Source of the DNA: CBIHON01 sp966211965 | GTDB taxonomy: Bacteria; Pseudomonadota; Gammaproteobacteria; Burkholderiales; Burkholderiaceae_D | Reading direction: 5' to 3' | DNA: 64,000 bases | NCBI GenBank assembly: GCA_966211965.1 | Contig: CBIHON010000026.1 | Location: 1 to 64,000 of the forward strand | In this document: positions 16,666 to 25,055 of the stretch, one piece after another | How the letters are laid out: each line of letters starts with the position of its first letter | How positions within the stretch are numbered: the stretch's first letter is position 1 | Position numbers and translations under genes: made by a program | The notes under the pieces: generated by a model | What the model was told of the DNA's origin: nothing | Seen by the model: the letters and a program-made list of their open reading frames with translations, nothing else | Database searches by the model: none

Positions 16666-17766
16666 ATGAGCAATATGGGAACCCGGGTTTCGCCCGGACT
16701 ATGGGCACTGGCATGGCGGCGTTTGCGCGCCGACCGCATCGCGATGGCAGCGCTGGGACTGGTTCTGCTGTACCTGGTAACGCTGGTCCTGTCGTCCACA
16801 GGTTTACTGGCCGCCGATTGGGAAAACGAAGTCGGCGTCAATTATGCGCCGCCCGCCTTCATCGGCGCACAAGCCGGTGCGACAAGCGTGGATAAAAGGC
16901 TCGACGGGCCGCCGCCGGAAAATCCCTTCGATCCGCTGGCCGACGTCATCCGCGAGCTGCGCGCCACCATCACACCGGCAGCACCGGCCGTCAATGACTA
17001 CGGCATCCCCGATCCATTGGAAAAGGAATTATCGGAAATCCGGCGCGAGCTGGACAAAAGCGCGAAGAAAGCCGTCACGCAACGCCAGACCACCCTGCCC
17101 TTCGGCGCCGACAAATGGGGCCACGACGTCATCAAGAAAACCATCAAGGGCGCCGAGACTTCCATCGTCGTGGGCTTGGTTGCCGCCTTGCTGGCGACAT
17201 TCCTGGGAACGGTTTTCGGCGCGGTGTCGGGTTACTTCGGTTCCTGGGTCGATGATTTTTTCAATTGGTTTTACAGCATCTTCACCTCGGTCCCGTACCT
17301 GCTGCTGATCCTGGCGGTTGCCGCCGTGCTCCAGCAAAAGGGCGTGCTGACCATCGTGCTGATATTGGGCCTCACCGGCTGGACCGGGACTTATCGCCTG
17401 ATCCGCGCCGAGTACCTGAAGCACAGGACGCGCGAATATGTGCTGGCCGCCGACGCCATCGGCGCTTCGCATTGGCGCAAGATGTTTTCGCATATCTTTC
17501 CCAACGTCAGCCACGTAGCGCTGGTGCAGATGTCGATCCTGGTGGTCGGCTTCATCAAGTCCGAAGTGATCCTGAGCTTCCTCGGTTTTGGCGTACCGGT
17601 CGGCGTGGTGTCCTGGGGCAGCATGTTGAACGAGGCGCAGAACGAGCTGATACTCGGCAAGTGGTGGCAGCTGGCTGCGGCAAGCATCGCGATGGCGGTG
17701 CTGGTGACGGCATTTTCGCTGTTCACCGATGCTTTGCGCGATGCGCTTGATCCGAAGTTGAAGTGA
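16666..17766 (+). CDS. Peptide ABC transporter permease (DppC/OppC-type)
   Basis: The start at 16666 gives MSNMGTRVSPGLWALAWRRL and 366 residues, with AGGA six bases upstream. An upstream in-frame ATG at 16660 is equally open but badly spaced. After the first membrane helix (MAALGLVLLYLVTLVLSSTG) there is a long periplasmic insert of about 110 residues rich in Pro and charged residues. Then FGADKWGHDVIKKTIKGAET and the BPD_transp_1 domain with the coupling segment RAEYLKHRTREYVLAADAIG follow. The long insert is like that of YejE-type permeases. It pairs with the gene at 15719. Confidence 0.9.
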   Translation: MSNMGTRVSPGLWALAWRRLRADRIAMAALGLVLLYLVTLVLSSTGLLAADWENEVGVNYAPPAFIGAQAGATSVDKRLDGPPPENPFDPLADVIRELRATITPAAPAVNDYGIPDPLEKELSEIRRELDKSAKKAVTQRQTTLPFGADKWGHDVIKKTIKGAETSIVVGLVAALLATFLGTVFGAVSGYFGSWVDDFFNWFYSIFTSVPYLLLILAVAAVLQQKGVLTIVLILGLTGWTGTYRLIRAEYLKHRTREYVLAADAIGASHWRKMFSHIFPNVSHVALVQMSILVVGFIKSEVILSFLGFGVPVGVVSWGSMLNEAQNELILGKWWQLAAASIAMAVLVTAFSLFTDALRDALDPKLK

Positions 17767-17788
17767 TATTTATTATGGCCGAAGGTAG

Positions 17789-17856
17789 ATTCGCAGGATG
17801 GGTGAAACCCGTCACCTGCGCGGTGGACCATGATGGGTTTTACCCATCCTGCGAAT
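17789..17856. repeat. 22-bp inverted repeat between permease and ATPase genes
   Basis: The arms 17789-17810 and 17835-17856 are complementary over 22 bases with one mismatch (core CGCAGGATGGGT and ACCCATCCTGCG), around a 24-nt loop. The same GATGGGT...ACCCATC palindrome recurs at 55361-55385 and 55477-55580, so it is a dispersed repeat. Placed inside the operon, it could act as an mRNA stability or attenuation element between the permease and ATPase genes. Confidence 0.75.
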
Positions 17857-17896
17857 TCTGCCGGCGCACGCTACGAGACAGAAAAGAGGAAATGCG

Positions 17897-19597
17897 ATGA
17901 ACCAGCAGGGCACCTTGCTGCAAGTACGCGATCTGGAGATCAGCTTTCGCATCGATAAAAAAAACAGCTTCGCTGCCGTCAAGGGCATTTCCTTCGATAT
18001 CCCGCGCAACACGACAGTCGCGCTGGTCGGCGAATCAGGCAGCGGCAAATCGGTCAGCGCGCTCGCGGTGATGGGCTTGCTGCCGCCCGAGAATGCCATC
18101 GTCGCGGCCACCAGCCGCATCGAATTCGAAGGCCGTAACCTGCTGGCGCTGAGCACGCCGGAAAGGCGGCAGTTGTGCGGCAAGGACATCTCGATGATTT
18201 TCCAGGAGCCGATGACATCGCTGAACCCGGTATTTACCGTGGGCTTTCAAATCGGCGAGGTATTGCGTCTGCATATGGGCATGAACGCCAGGGCTGCCCG
18301 TGCCCGCGCAATCGCGCTGCTGGAAGAGGTCGGCATTCCAGCCGCCGCCGACCGCATTGACGCCTATCCCAGCCAACTATCGGGGGGCCAGCAACAGCGC
18401 GTGATGATCGCAATGGCAATTGCCTGCGAACCGAAACTGCTGATTGCCGACGAGCCGACCACGGCGCTTGACGTCACGATACAAAAGCAGATCATCGATT
18501 TGATCAATGCGCTGCGCCGGCGCCGCCAGATGTCGGTCCTGTTCATCACCCACGACCTGGCCCTCGTCGGCGAAATGGCAGATCAGGTCATCGTGATGCG
18601 CAACGGCGAGATTCGCGAAGCCGGCGAAATCGGCCGGATTTTCGAAGCGCCGCAAGATGCGTACACCAAGGCCTTGCTGCGCTGTCGTCCTTCGCTGGAG
18701 AGCCGGCCCTGGCGCCTGCCGGTGATCGACGATTACCTGGGCGGGCACGCCCGGCCGGAAACCGACCCGCGCGAGCGGCCGCGCGGCCTCAGCGGCCGGG
18801 AGGGGGTCGTGCTCGACGTGCGCAACCTCGGCAAGAGTTTTTACAGCCGCGAAGGCTTGTTCGGCCATAAGGAATTCCAGGCGGTCAAGGACGTGTCCTT
18901 CACCCTGCCCCGCGGCAAGACCCTGGGCGTGGTCGGCGAATCGGGCTCGGGCAAGACCACGGTCGGCTTGACGCTGTTGCGTTTGCATCAGGCGACGAGC
19001 GGCCAGGCGCTGTTCGAAGGCCGTGACCTGCTGGCGATGCCGGACAAGGAATTCATGCCGTATAAGCGCCGCATCCAGATCATCTTTCAAAATCCGTATG
19101 CCTCGCTCAACCCGCGTTTTACCGTCGAGCAGATTTTGCTGGAGCCGATGCGGATTCATCGGGTCGGATCGAACGACGCTGATCGTACCGGGATGGCCGT
19201 ACAATTGCTGAAAAGAGTCGGCTTGCCGGCCTCTGCGTTGCATCGCTATCCGCATGAATTTTCGGGCGGACAGCGGCAGCGCATTGCGATTGCGCGCTGC
19301 CTGAGCCTGCGCCCTGAAGTACTGGTATGCGATGAATCGGTGTCAGCGCTGGACGTGTCGGTGCAGGCTCAAGTCTTGAACCTGCTGCAGGATTTACAGG
19401 AAGAATTCGGCATGAGTTATATTTTCATCTCGCATGATCTGGCGGTAGTCAAGTACCTCGCGGACCAGGTGATGGTGATGCATGAGGGCAAGGTAGTGGA
19501 AATGGGGGATTCGGATGCGTTGTACGGGAACCCGCAGCATCCTTATACGCGAGCCTTGCTGGGAGCGGTTCCGAAGGGCCGATCGGGTTCCGGGTGA
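17897..19597 (+). CDS. Peptide ABC transporter, double ATP-binding protein
   Basis: A 566-residue protein with two full ABC domains. Domain 1 has Walker A VGESGSGKSVSAL, signature LSGGQQQR and Walker B LLIADEPTTAL. Domain 2 has VGESGSGKTTVGL, FSGGQRQR and VLVCDESVSALD. In the second Walker B the usual DEP is DES, but the catalytic Glu is kept. Each domain ends in an oligopeptide-type C-terminal block. It would energise the 15719/16666 permease pair. The 130-base gap before it contains a palindromic repeat, so expression may be partly separate. Its gene-family twin is the yejF homologue at 6363. Confidence 0.93.
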   Translation: MNQQGTLLQVRDLEISFRIDKKNSFAAVKGISFDIPRNTTVALVGESGSGKSVSALAVMGLLPPENAIVAATSRIEFEGRNLLALSTPERRQLCGKDISMIFQEPMTSLNPVFTVGFQIGEVLRLHMGMNARAARARAIALLEEVGIPAAADRIDAYPSQLSGGQQQRVMIAMAIACEPKLLIADEPTTALDVTIQKQIIDLINALRRRRQMSVLFITHDLALVGEMADQVIVMRNGEIREAGEIGRIFEAPQDAYTKALLRCRPSLESRPWRLPVIDDYLGGHARPETDPRERPRGLSGREGVVLDVRNLGKSFYSREGLFGHKEFQAVKDVSFTLPRGKTLGVVGESGSGKTTVGLTLLRLHQATSGQALFEGRDLLAMPDKEFMPYKRRIQIIFQNPYASLNPRFTVEQILLEPMRIHRVGSNDADRTGMAVQLLKRVGLPASALHRYPHEFSGGQRQRIAIARCLSLRPEVLVCDESVSALDVSVQAQVLNLLQDLQEEFGMSYIFISHDLAVVKYLADQVMVMHEGKVVEMGDSDALYGNPQHPYTRALLGAVPKGRSGSG

Positions 19598-19642
19598 GCG
19601 GGAGCGCAGAGGTAAAATCCCTGAAACACTAAAAATGCACTT

Positions 19643-19742
19643 GTCATCCCAGCGGCCCTTTTCGTGCACACTTGATGCCGATGATTGGCGATGTAGGATG
19701 CATGACGAAAGATGCTGGGTCCCAGCATTCGCCGGGACGACG
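19643..19742. repeat. Palindromic intergenic repeat region
   Basis: The 318-base gap between the ATPase and fabI holds GTCATCCCAGC near 19643, a perfect 8-bp palindrome ATGCTGGG-T-CCCAGCAT at 19712-19728, and GCCGGGACGAC near 19732. It is related in motif to the repeat at 6219-6238. No gene is supported here. The remaining stretch up to 19915 should hold the fabI promoter, but I see no clear -35/-10 pair. Confidence 0.5.
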
Positions 19743-19915
19743 CGAAAGCGGATTGTCATGAAAGGTTGCCCAGACGCCGCCGACACCCTACAATCTCGCG
19801 CAGTTCGATAAGAGAACGTAACGGAAGTTCTAATCAAAACACGTATTCATGTGCTTTCCGAGCCAATTCCGGCCCGAAAGTCGCATAGAATGTGACAGGC
19901 ACATTTGGAGTCAAT

Positions 19916-20707
19916 ATGGCATTCCTGCAAGGCAAAAAAATTCTGATCACCGGCTTGTTGTCCAACCGCTCCATCGCCTACGGCATCGCCCAAGCCTGCA
20001 AGCGCGAAGGCGCCGAGCTGGCCTTTACCTATGTCGGCGACCGCTTCAAGGACCGCATCGCCGACTTCGCCAAGGAATTCGGCAGCGAATTGACTTTTGA
20101 CTGCGACGTCAGCAGCGACGAACAAATCAACGCACTGTTTGCCGATCTGGCCAAGTCCTGGGATCACCTCGACGGCCTGGTCCACTCGATCGGTTTTGCC
20201 CCGCGCGAAGCGATTGCCGGGGACTTTCTGGAGGGGTTCTCGCGCGAAGGTTTCCGCGTCGCCCACGATATTTCGGCTTACAGCTTTCCGGCGCTGGCCA
20301 AGGCGGCGCTGCCGATGCTGCGCCAGAATTCCTCGCTGCTGACCCTGAGCTACCTCGGCGCGGTGCGCGCCATCCCCTACTACAACACGATGGGCCTGGC
20401 CAAGGCCTCGCTCGAAGCGAGCGTGCGCTACCTGGCTGAAGCACTGGGCAAAAAAGGCATCCGCGCCAATGCCATCTCGGCCGGCCCGATCAAGACCCTG
20501 GCCGCCAGCGGCATCAAGGACTTCGGCAAATTGCTCGGCTTTGCCGCCGCCCACGCCCCGCTGCGCCGCAACGTGACGATCGAGGAAGTCGGCAATGTTG
20601 CCGCCTTCCTGCTGTCGGACCTGGCCAGCGGCGTCACCGGCGAAATCTCGTATGTCGACGGCGGCTTCTCGCACGTGATGGGCTTGAACGAAGAAGACTA
20701 CAAATAA
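19916..20707 (+). CDS. fabI: Enoyl-[acyl-carrier-protein] reductase [NADH]
   Basis: A 263-residue SDR-type reductase with the FabI-specific nucleotide loop (ITGLLSNRSIAYGIAQ, 11-26), the Y-X6-K pair at Y156 and K163 (YYNTMGLAK), and the NAISAGPIKTLAASGI substrate-binding loop near residue 190. These positions match the well-studied E. coli enzyme. It reduces the trans-2 enoyl-ACP double bond in each round of fatty acid elongation. The start at 19916 (MAFLQGKKILITG) is preferred over an ATG 24 bases upstream because it follows TTTGGAG and matches the family N-terminus. It is monocistronic, with a terminator 14 bases beyond the stop. Confidence 0.97.
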   Translation: MAFLQGKKILITGLLSNRSIAYGIAQACKREGAELAFTYVGDRFKDRIADFAKEFGSELTFDCDVSSDEQINALFADLAKSWDHLDGLVHSIGFAPREAIAGDFLEGFSREGFRVAHDISAYSFPALAKAALPMLRQNSSLLTLSYLGAVRAIPYYNTMGLAKASLEASVRYLAEALGKKGIRANAISAGPIKTLAASGIKDFGKLLGFAAAHAPLRRNVTIEEVGNVAAFLLSDLASGVTGEISYVDGGFSHVMGLNEEDYK

Positions 20708-20720
20708 AGTATTGAGAATT

Positions 20721-20754
20721 GCAGGGTTGGACGGCTTGGGCCGTGCAACCCTGC
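20721..20754 (+). terminator. Hairpin terminator after fabI
   Basis: GCAGGGTTG (20721-20729) and CAACCCTGC (20746-20754) form a 9-bp stem, with an inner GACGGC/GCCGTG-type extension, starting 13 bases after the fabI stop. A clear U tract is missing, so termination may be imperfect or rho-assisted. Confidence 0.6.
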
Positions 20755-21057
20755 ACAGAATTCAGATTTTGCAAGCCCCGATTCAAAATAATTCCACATT
20801 TAATTTCATTCCCCTGTAGAATGCCGCCTGTGCGATGCAACATGAACGCACATTGCAGCATCGCGAACCCTAAGCATTAACGATTAAGCCCTCCCGCCTC
20901 CTGGTGTTGAATTTTGAACACCGTCCCGGCGCAAAGCTTTCTGTGCCGAAATCTCTCAGAGTTTTCTCAGTTGTTTCGTTGGTTGGCGTTGCATTTTTGC
21001 GTTCGCGCACACTTCTTTGAAGAAGTCGCGGGACGCTGATTTATACGAAAGAAGATA
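20755..21057 (+). promoter_or_regulatory. Noncoding leader region of the helicase gene
   Basis: About 300 bases without a supported gene. It is AT-richer than its surroundings near 20780-20830 (ATTCAAAATAATTCCACATTT), which may mark the promoter, and would leave a 5' leader of roughly 200 bases before the helicase ATG. Long leaders are usual for cold-inducible DEAD-box genes, but I see no cold-box motif or riboswitch that I can defend. The ribosome site is GAAAGAAGATA. Confidence 0.3.
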
Positions 21058-22461
21058 ATGACTTTTGAAGCACTTGGTCTCCACCCGTCCATCCTTAAAG
21101 CACTTGGCGAAGCCGGATACACCAAACCTACCGCCGTCCAGGCACAAGCTGTCCCTGCCGCGATAGAAGGCCGCGACCTGCTGGTCTCCTCCCAGACCGG
21201 CTCCGGCAAAACCGCGGCATTCATGCTGCCCGCCCTGCACAAATTCGCCTCCGCCGAACCAGCGCCTGTCGCTGCCGGCAAAACCCCGAATCAGGAAGCC
21301 CAATCGGCCCGCTCGCGCGGCGAGCGTCCGCGCTTCAAGCCTGCACAGCCGAAGATGCTGGTGTTGACGCCGACCCGCGAACTGGCGCTGCAAGTGACCA
21401 CCGCGACCGACAAATACAGCGCCTACATGAAGCGCGTGAAAGCCATCTCCATCCTGGGCGGCATGCCCTATCCGAAACAGATGCAATTGCTGGCCAAGAA
21501 TCCCGAGATCCTGGTTGCCACCCCTGGCCGTCTGATCGATCATATGGAGTCGGGCAAAATCGACTTCTCGCAATTGCAGATCCTGGTGCTGGACGAAGCT
21601 GACCGCATGCTGGACATGGGTTTCATCGACGATATCGAAAAGATCGTCGAGGCGACGCCGGACTCTCGCCAAACCATGCTGTTCTCGGCAACGCTCGACG
21701 GCGTGGTCGGCAACATGGCCAAGCGCATCACCAAGAGCCCCCTGATCATCCAGATCACAAGCTCTACCACCCGGCATGAAAACATCCAGCAGCGCGTGCA
21801 TTTCGTCGACGACCTGTCGCACAAGAACCGCCTGCTCGACCATCTGCTGCGCGATGCGACCCTGGATCAAGCCGTCGTGTTTACCGCCACCAAGCGCGAC
21901 GCCGACAACATCGCCGACCGCCTGAACATCGCCGGTTTCGCTGCCGCCGCACTGCATGGCGACATGCACCAAGGCGCGCGCAACCGCACTCTCGACGGCA
22001 TGCGCCGCGGCCAGGTCAAGGTATTGGTGGCCACCGACGTCGCCGCACGCGGCATCGACGTACCGACGATCACCCACGTGTTCAACTACGATCTGCCGAA
22101 ATTCCCGGAAGACTACGTGCACCGCATCGGCCGAACCGGCCGCGCCGGCCGCAACGGCGTCGCCGTGTCGCTGGTCAATCACGCAGAAGGCATGAACGTC
22201 AAACGCATCGAGCGCTTTACCAAGCAATTGATCCCGGTCGACGTCATCGAAGGCTTCGAGCCGAAGAAGACGGGATCGGCGCCGCGTTCGAGCCAGCGTC
22301 CGGGCGGCTGGAAGCCGGGCGACAATCGCGGATCGGGCAAGCCGGGTCAGCGCACCTTCAGCAAGCCAGGTTCGGGACCGCGTAAAGACGGCGGCGGCTA
22401 CAAGGGTGCCGGCGCGCGTTCGGGCGATGGCGGTGCGCGTCGCTCTTACGGCGACCGTTAA
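21058..22461 (+). CDS. rhlE: DEAD-box ATP-dependent RNA helicase (RhlE-like)
   Basis: A 467-residue helicase with all core motifs in order: Q motif (GYTKPTAVQAQAVPAA), Walker A SQTGSGKT (about 46-53), PTRELA, TPGRL, VLDEADRMLDMGF, FSAT, VFTATK, ATDVAARGIDVP and HRIGRTGRAGRNG. Beyond residue 400 the tail is Gly/Arg/Lys/Pro-rich and disordered, as in RhlE proteins that use it to bind RNA. An insert of about 30 basic residues between Walker A and PTRELA is also RhlE-like. It unwinds short RNA duplexes in ribosome assembly and mRNA decay. A strong terminator follows 19 bases after the stop. Confidence 0.93.
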   Translation: MTFEALGLHPSILKALGEAGYTKPTAVQAQAVPAAIEGRDLLVSSQTGSGKTAAFMLPALHKFASAEPAPVAAGKTPNQEAQSARSRGERPRFKPAQPKMLVLTPTRELALQVTTATDKYSAYMKRVKAISILGGMPYPKQMQLLAKNPEILVATPGRLIDHMESGKIDFSQLQILVLDEADRMLDMGFIDDIEKIVEATPDSRQTMLFSATLDGVVGNMAKRITKSPLIIQITSSTTRHENIQQRVHFVDDLSHKNRLLDHLLRDATLDQAVVFTATKRDADNIADRLNIAGFAAAALHGDMHQGARNRTLDGMRRGQVKVLVATDVAARGIDVPTITHVFNYDLPKFPEDYVHRIGRTGRAGRNGVAVSLVNHAEGMNVKRIERFTKQLIPVDVIEGFEPKKTGSAPRSSQRPGGWKPGDNRGSGKPGQRTFSKPGSGPRKDGGGYKGAGARSGDGGARRSYGDR

Positions 22462-22474
22462 AACAGACCGCTTA

Positions 22475-22504
22475 AAAAAGAGACCGCTTCGGCGGTCTTT
22501 TTTG
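22475..22504 (+). terminator. Intrinsic terminator after the helicase gene
   Basis: AGACCGC-TTCG-GCGGTCT (22481-22498) has a 7-bp GC-rich stem closed by a UUCG tetraloop, an A tract before it and TTTTT after. It can also act on the convergent senA transcript. Confidence 0.95.
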
Positions 22505-22548
22505 TTGGAACTCAACGTTGATTTTTAAAGTTGGACTTTCTCCGCCGT

Positions 22549-23745
22549 TCATGGGGCGCACGTCCTGAATCCTATGAACATGTCATCCCGCTCCGGCAAA
22601 TAAAAATTCCGATGCTTGGCGGAGCGCATCCGCGGCTGCGTTGCGAACGAGGCGCCGCGCACCGCCTGATGGGTCATGAACCAGGGTGCGGAGTATTCCC
22701 GATAGCGGTCCGCTTCGAATCCCGGATAGGGTTCGAAAGGGGTGCAAGTCCATTCCCACAAATCGCCCCAGCGCAAGGCGGCATGCCCCGACTGCGCCGC
22801 ATATTCCCATTCGGCCTCGCTCGGCAAGCGGCGTCCGGCCCAGGTGCAGTAGGCCTGCGCCTCGAACAGGCTGACGTGGCGCACCGGCTCGTTGGGCGGC
22901 AAGGCGGTCTGCATGCCGAAGCGCTCGCAACGCCAGTGCCGGCCGTCTCGCAGCCAGTCGCGCGGCGCGGAACGCTCCTGCCGCATCAGCCAGGCGCGTC
23001 CGGCCATGGTCCAGAATTGCGGATGCTGATAGCCGCCATCGGCGATGAATTCACTGTATTGCGCATTCGATACCAGCGTCGAATCCAGCTTGAACGGCGC
23101 CACGTAACAGGGATGCGCCCACTTTTCATTGTCGAATACGAAGCCCTCGTCCGGCTTGCTGCCCAGCTCAACGGTACCGCCAGGAAAGCGAATCTCGCCC
23201 TGCGACCAAGCTGGAATCGATCGCTTCGCCAACTGCGGCGGCATCAGCACTCCCAGGGTCTGCAGCATATGGGCCAGGGCTTCGCCATGCATGTCCTCAT
23301 ATGCCAGCGCCAGACGATAGGGATACAGTACTCCCGCTTGGTTCGGCGCCCGGCTCAATTTATCCAGCACGCGGTCCAGCACTTCATGGCAATAGGTTTT
23401 CAAGGCTCCGGTGCTCGGCAAATCCAGCGCCCAGCGTGCGCGATGCGGCACCGTATTGGAATCGAACCAGTCGTCGCCTTTGGTCAGCAAGGAACCGCGC
23501 TGGGCGGCGGCAGGATCGCTGGACAAGGCCTCGCGCAGGATGAACCATTCGGCAAACCATGCCATGCGTCCCAGTTCCCACAGCGGTGGATTGACGATGG
23601 CGAGCCGCGGCACCTTGCCCGGGGTATCCAGCCCTGCCGACTGGAAACACTCGAACAGCACCAGCGTGTACTCGCGCGCATCCTGCAAGATGCTGGCCAG
23701 TTCACCCGGCTTGGCGTTTCTGAAAGATGTATTCATCGAAGTCAT
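22549..23745 (-). CDS. senA: EgtB-like selenoneine synthase homologue (SenA family) with altered iron-ligand residues
   Basis: A 398-residue protein with an N-terminal DinB-like domain (about 10-170) and a C-terminal formylglycine-generating-enzyme-like sulfatase-modifying domain (about 190-395; LPSEAEWEYAA, LWEWTCTPFEPYPGF, APWFMTHQAVRGASFAT, LPERDDMFIGFRTC). The C-terminal signature is that of the EgtB-related family associated with selenophosphate synthase, whose characterised members (SenA) join hercynine to a selenosugar. Divergent selD 154 bases away supports this. Against the EgtB at 48136 the iron ligands differ: LAHTTWF is LGRMAWF (R60) and HEQQHQE is YEDMHGE (Y149), leaving only H153. 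Activity is therefore uncertain. The start could be residue 4. Confidence 0.8.
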   Translation of the reverse strand: MTSMNTSFRNAKPGELASILQDAREYTLVLFECFQSAGLDTPGKVPRLAIVNPPLWELGRMAWFAEWFILREALSSDPAAAQRGSLLTKGDDWFDSNTVPHRARWALDLPSTGALKTYCHEVLDRVLDKLSRAPNQAGVLYPYRLALAYEDMHGEALAHMLQTLGVLMPPQLAKRSIPAWSQGEIRFPGGTVELGSKPDEGFVFDNEKWAHPCYVAPFKLDSTLVSNAQYSEFIADGGYQHPQFWTMAGRAWLMRQERSAPRDWLRDGRHWRCERFGMQTALPPNEPVRHVSLFEAQAYCTWAGRRLPSEAEWEYAAQSGHAALRWGDLWEWTCTPFEPYPGFEADRYREYSAPWFMTHQAVRGASFATQPRMRSAKHRNFYLPERDDMFIGFRTCAP

Positions 23746-23899
23746 CGCTTGGATTCTTGCGGCAAGGAGTGCGTCCCATTATCGGCCTCGTCTTGGCAAA
23801 AGCCAACCACACGCGGCTTTTCGTCCAGCACCATGAGTAGACTGTAATAGTTGGAGTTGATGGATAATTGCAGGCATTCCGCATCAACCAAAGAGACCC

Positions 23900-24958
23900 A
23901 TGAACACGCCCGACGACAACAAAATCAAACTCACCTCCTTTTCGCACGGCGGCGGCTGCGGCTGCAAGATCGCGCCCGGCATTCTCTCGGAAATCCTGAA
24001 AAATTCCTCCGGCTTCCCGCTTCCCAAAGAATTGATGGTCGGCATCGAGACCGCTGACGACGCTGCGGTCTACAAGCTCAACGACGAACAGGCGCTGATC
24101 GCCACCACCGACTTCTTCATGCCCATCGTCGATGATCCCTACGATTTCGGCCGCATCGCCGCGACCAATGCCATCTCCGATGTCTATGCGATGGGCGGCA
24201 CGCCGATCATGGCGCTGGCCCTGGTCGGCATGCCGATCAACAAGTTGCCGATCGGGATCATCGGAAAAATCCTCCGCGGCGGCGAATCGATTTGCGCCGA
24301 AGCCGGCATTCCGATCGCCGGCGGCCACACCATCGATTCGGTCGAACCGATATATGGCCTGGTGGTGCTGGGCCTGGTGCATCCGTCCAAGGTCAAACGC
24401 AATGCTGATGCCAAAGCGGGCGACAAACTAATCCTGGGCAAGCCGCTCGGCGTCGGCATCCTGTCTGCGGCGCTCAAGAAAAATATGCTGGATGCTAACG
24501 GCTATGCGGCGATGATCGCCAACACCACCAAGCTCAACAAGCCCGGCAAGGCGTTGTCCGGGTTGCCGGGTGTGCATGCGTTGACTGATGTCACCGGCTT
24601 CGGCTTGCTTGGACATTTGCTGGAACTGGCGCGCGGGGCGGGACTGAGCGCCAGACTCGATATGCCCCATATTCCACTGCTGCCCGGCGTGCAGCAATTG
24701 GCCGAGGCCGGTTGCATCACCGGCGCATCCGGACGCAACTGGGCCGGCTATGGAAAAGACGTGAACCTGGCCGCCGGCATCACACCAGTGCAGCAGATGT
24801 TGCTGACCGATCCGCAAACTTCCGGCGGCCTGCTGGTGTCCTGCGATGCGGAAGCAGTGGAGAACGTGCTTGCCTTGTTCACGCAGGAGGGTTTTGCCCA
24901 TGCGGCGGTGATCGGAGAAATGCTTCACGGCCCGGCGCAAGTGGCGGTCGAAGCCTAA
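23900..24958 (+). CDS. selD: Selenophosphate synthase (selenide, water dikinase)
   Basis: A 352-residue AIR synthase-fold enzyme. The N-terminal catalytic segment HGGGCGCKIAPG has the active-site Cys (C20) and Lys (K23) in the same order as the E. coli enzyme. C20 is a normal Cys, not selenocysteine. ATP and metal-binding segments follow (TADDAAVYKLN, TTDFFMPIVDDPYDFG, AISDVYAMGG, AGGHTIDS). It makes selenophosphate from selenide and ATP. The product feeds selenocysteine tRNA, 2-selenouridine and selenoneine. Divergence from the senA homologue points to selenoneine supply; no selA, selB or mnmH gene is in this window. Confidence 0.95.
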   Translation: MNTPDDNKIKLTSFSHGGGCGCKIAPGILSEILKNSSGFPLPKELMVGIETADDAAVYKLNDEQALIATTDFFMPIVDDPYDFGRIAATNAISDVYAMGGTPIMALALVGMPINKLPIGIIGKILRGGESICAEAGIPIAGGHTIDSVEPIYGLVVLGLVHPSKVKRNADAKAGDKLILGKPLGVGILSAALKKNMLDANGYAAMIANTTKLNKPGKALSGLPGVHALTDVTGFGLLGHLLELARGAGLSARLDMPHIPLLPGVQQLAEAGCITGASGRNWAGYGKDVNLAAGITPVQQMLLTDPQTSGGLLVSCDAEAVENVLALFTQEGFAHAAVIGEMLHGPAQVAVEA

Positions 24959-25055
24959 CTTTCATTAAACAAAGCAGCGGAACTTCTCCCCACCTCTTCA
25001 TTCATACCTTGAGCCGCAGGCAGAAAGAAATTCTTCCATGTAAATCAGCCGCAAG

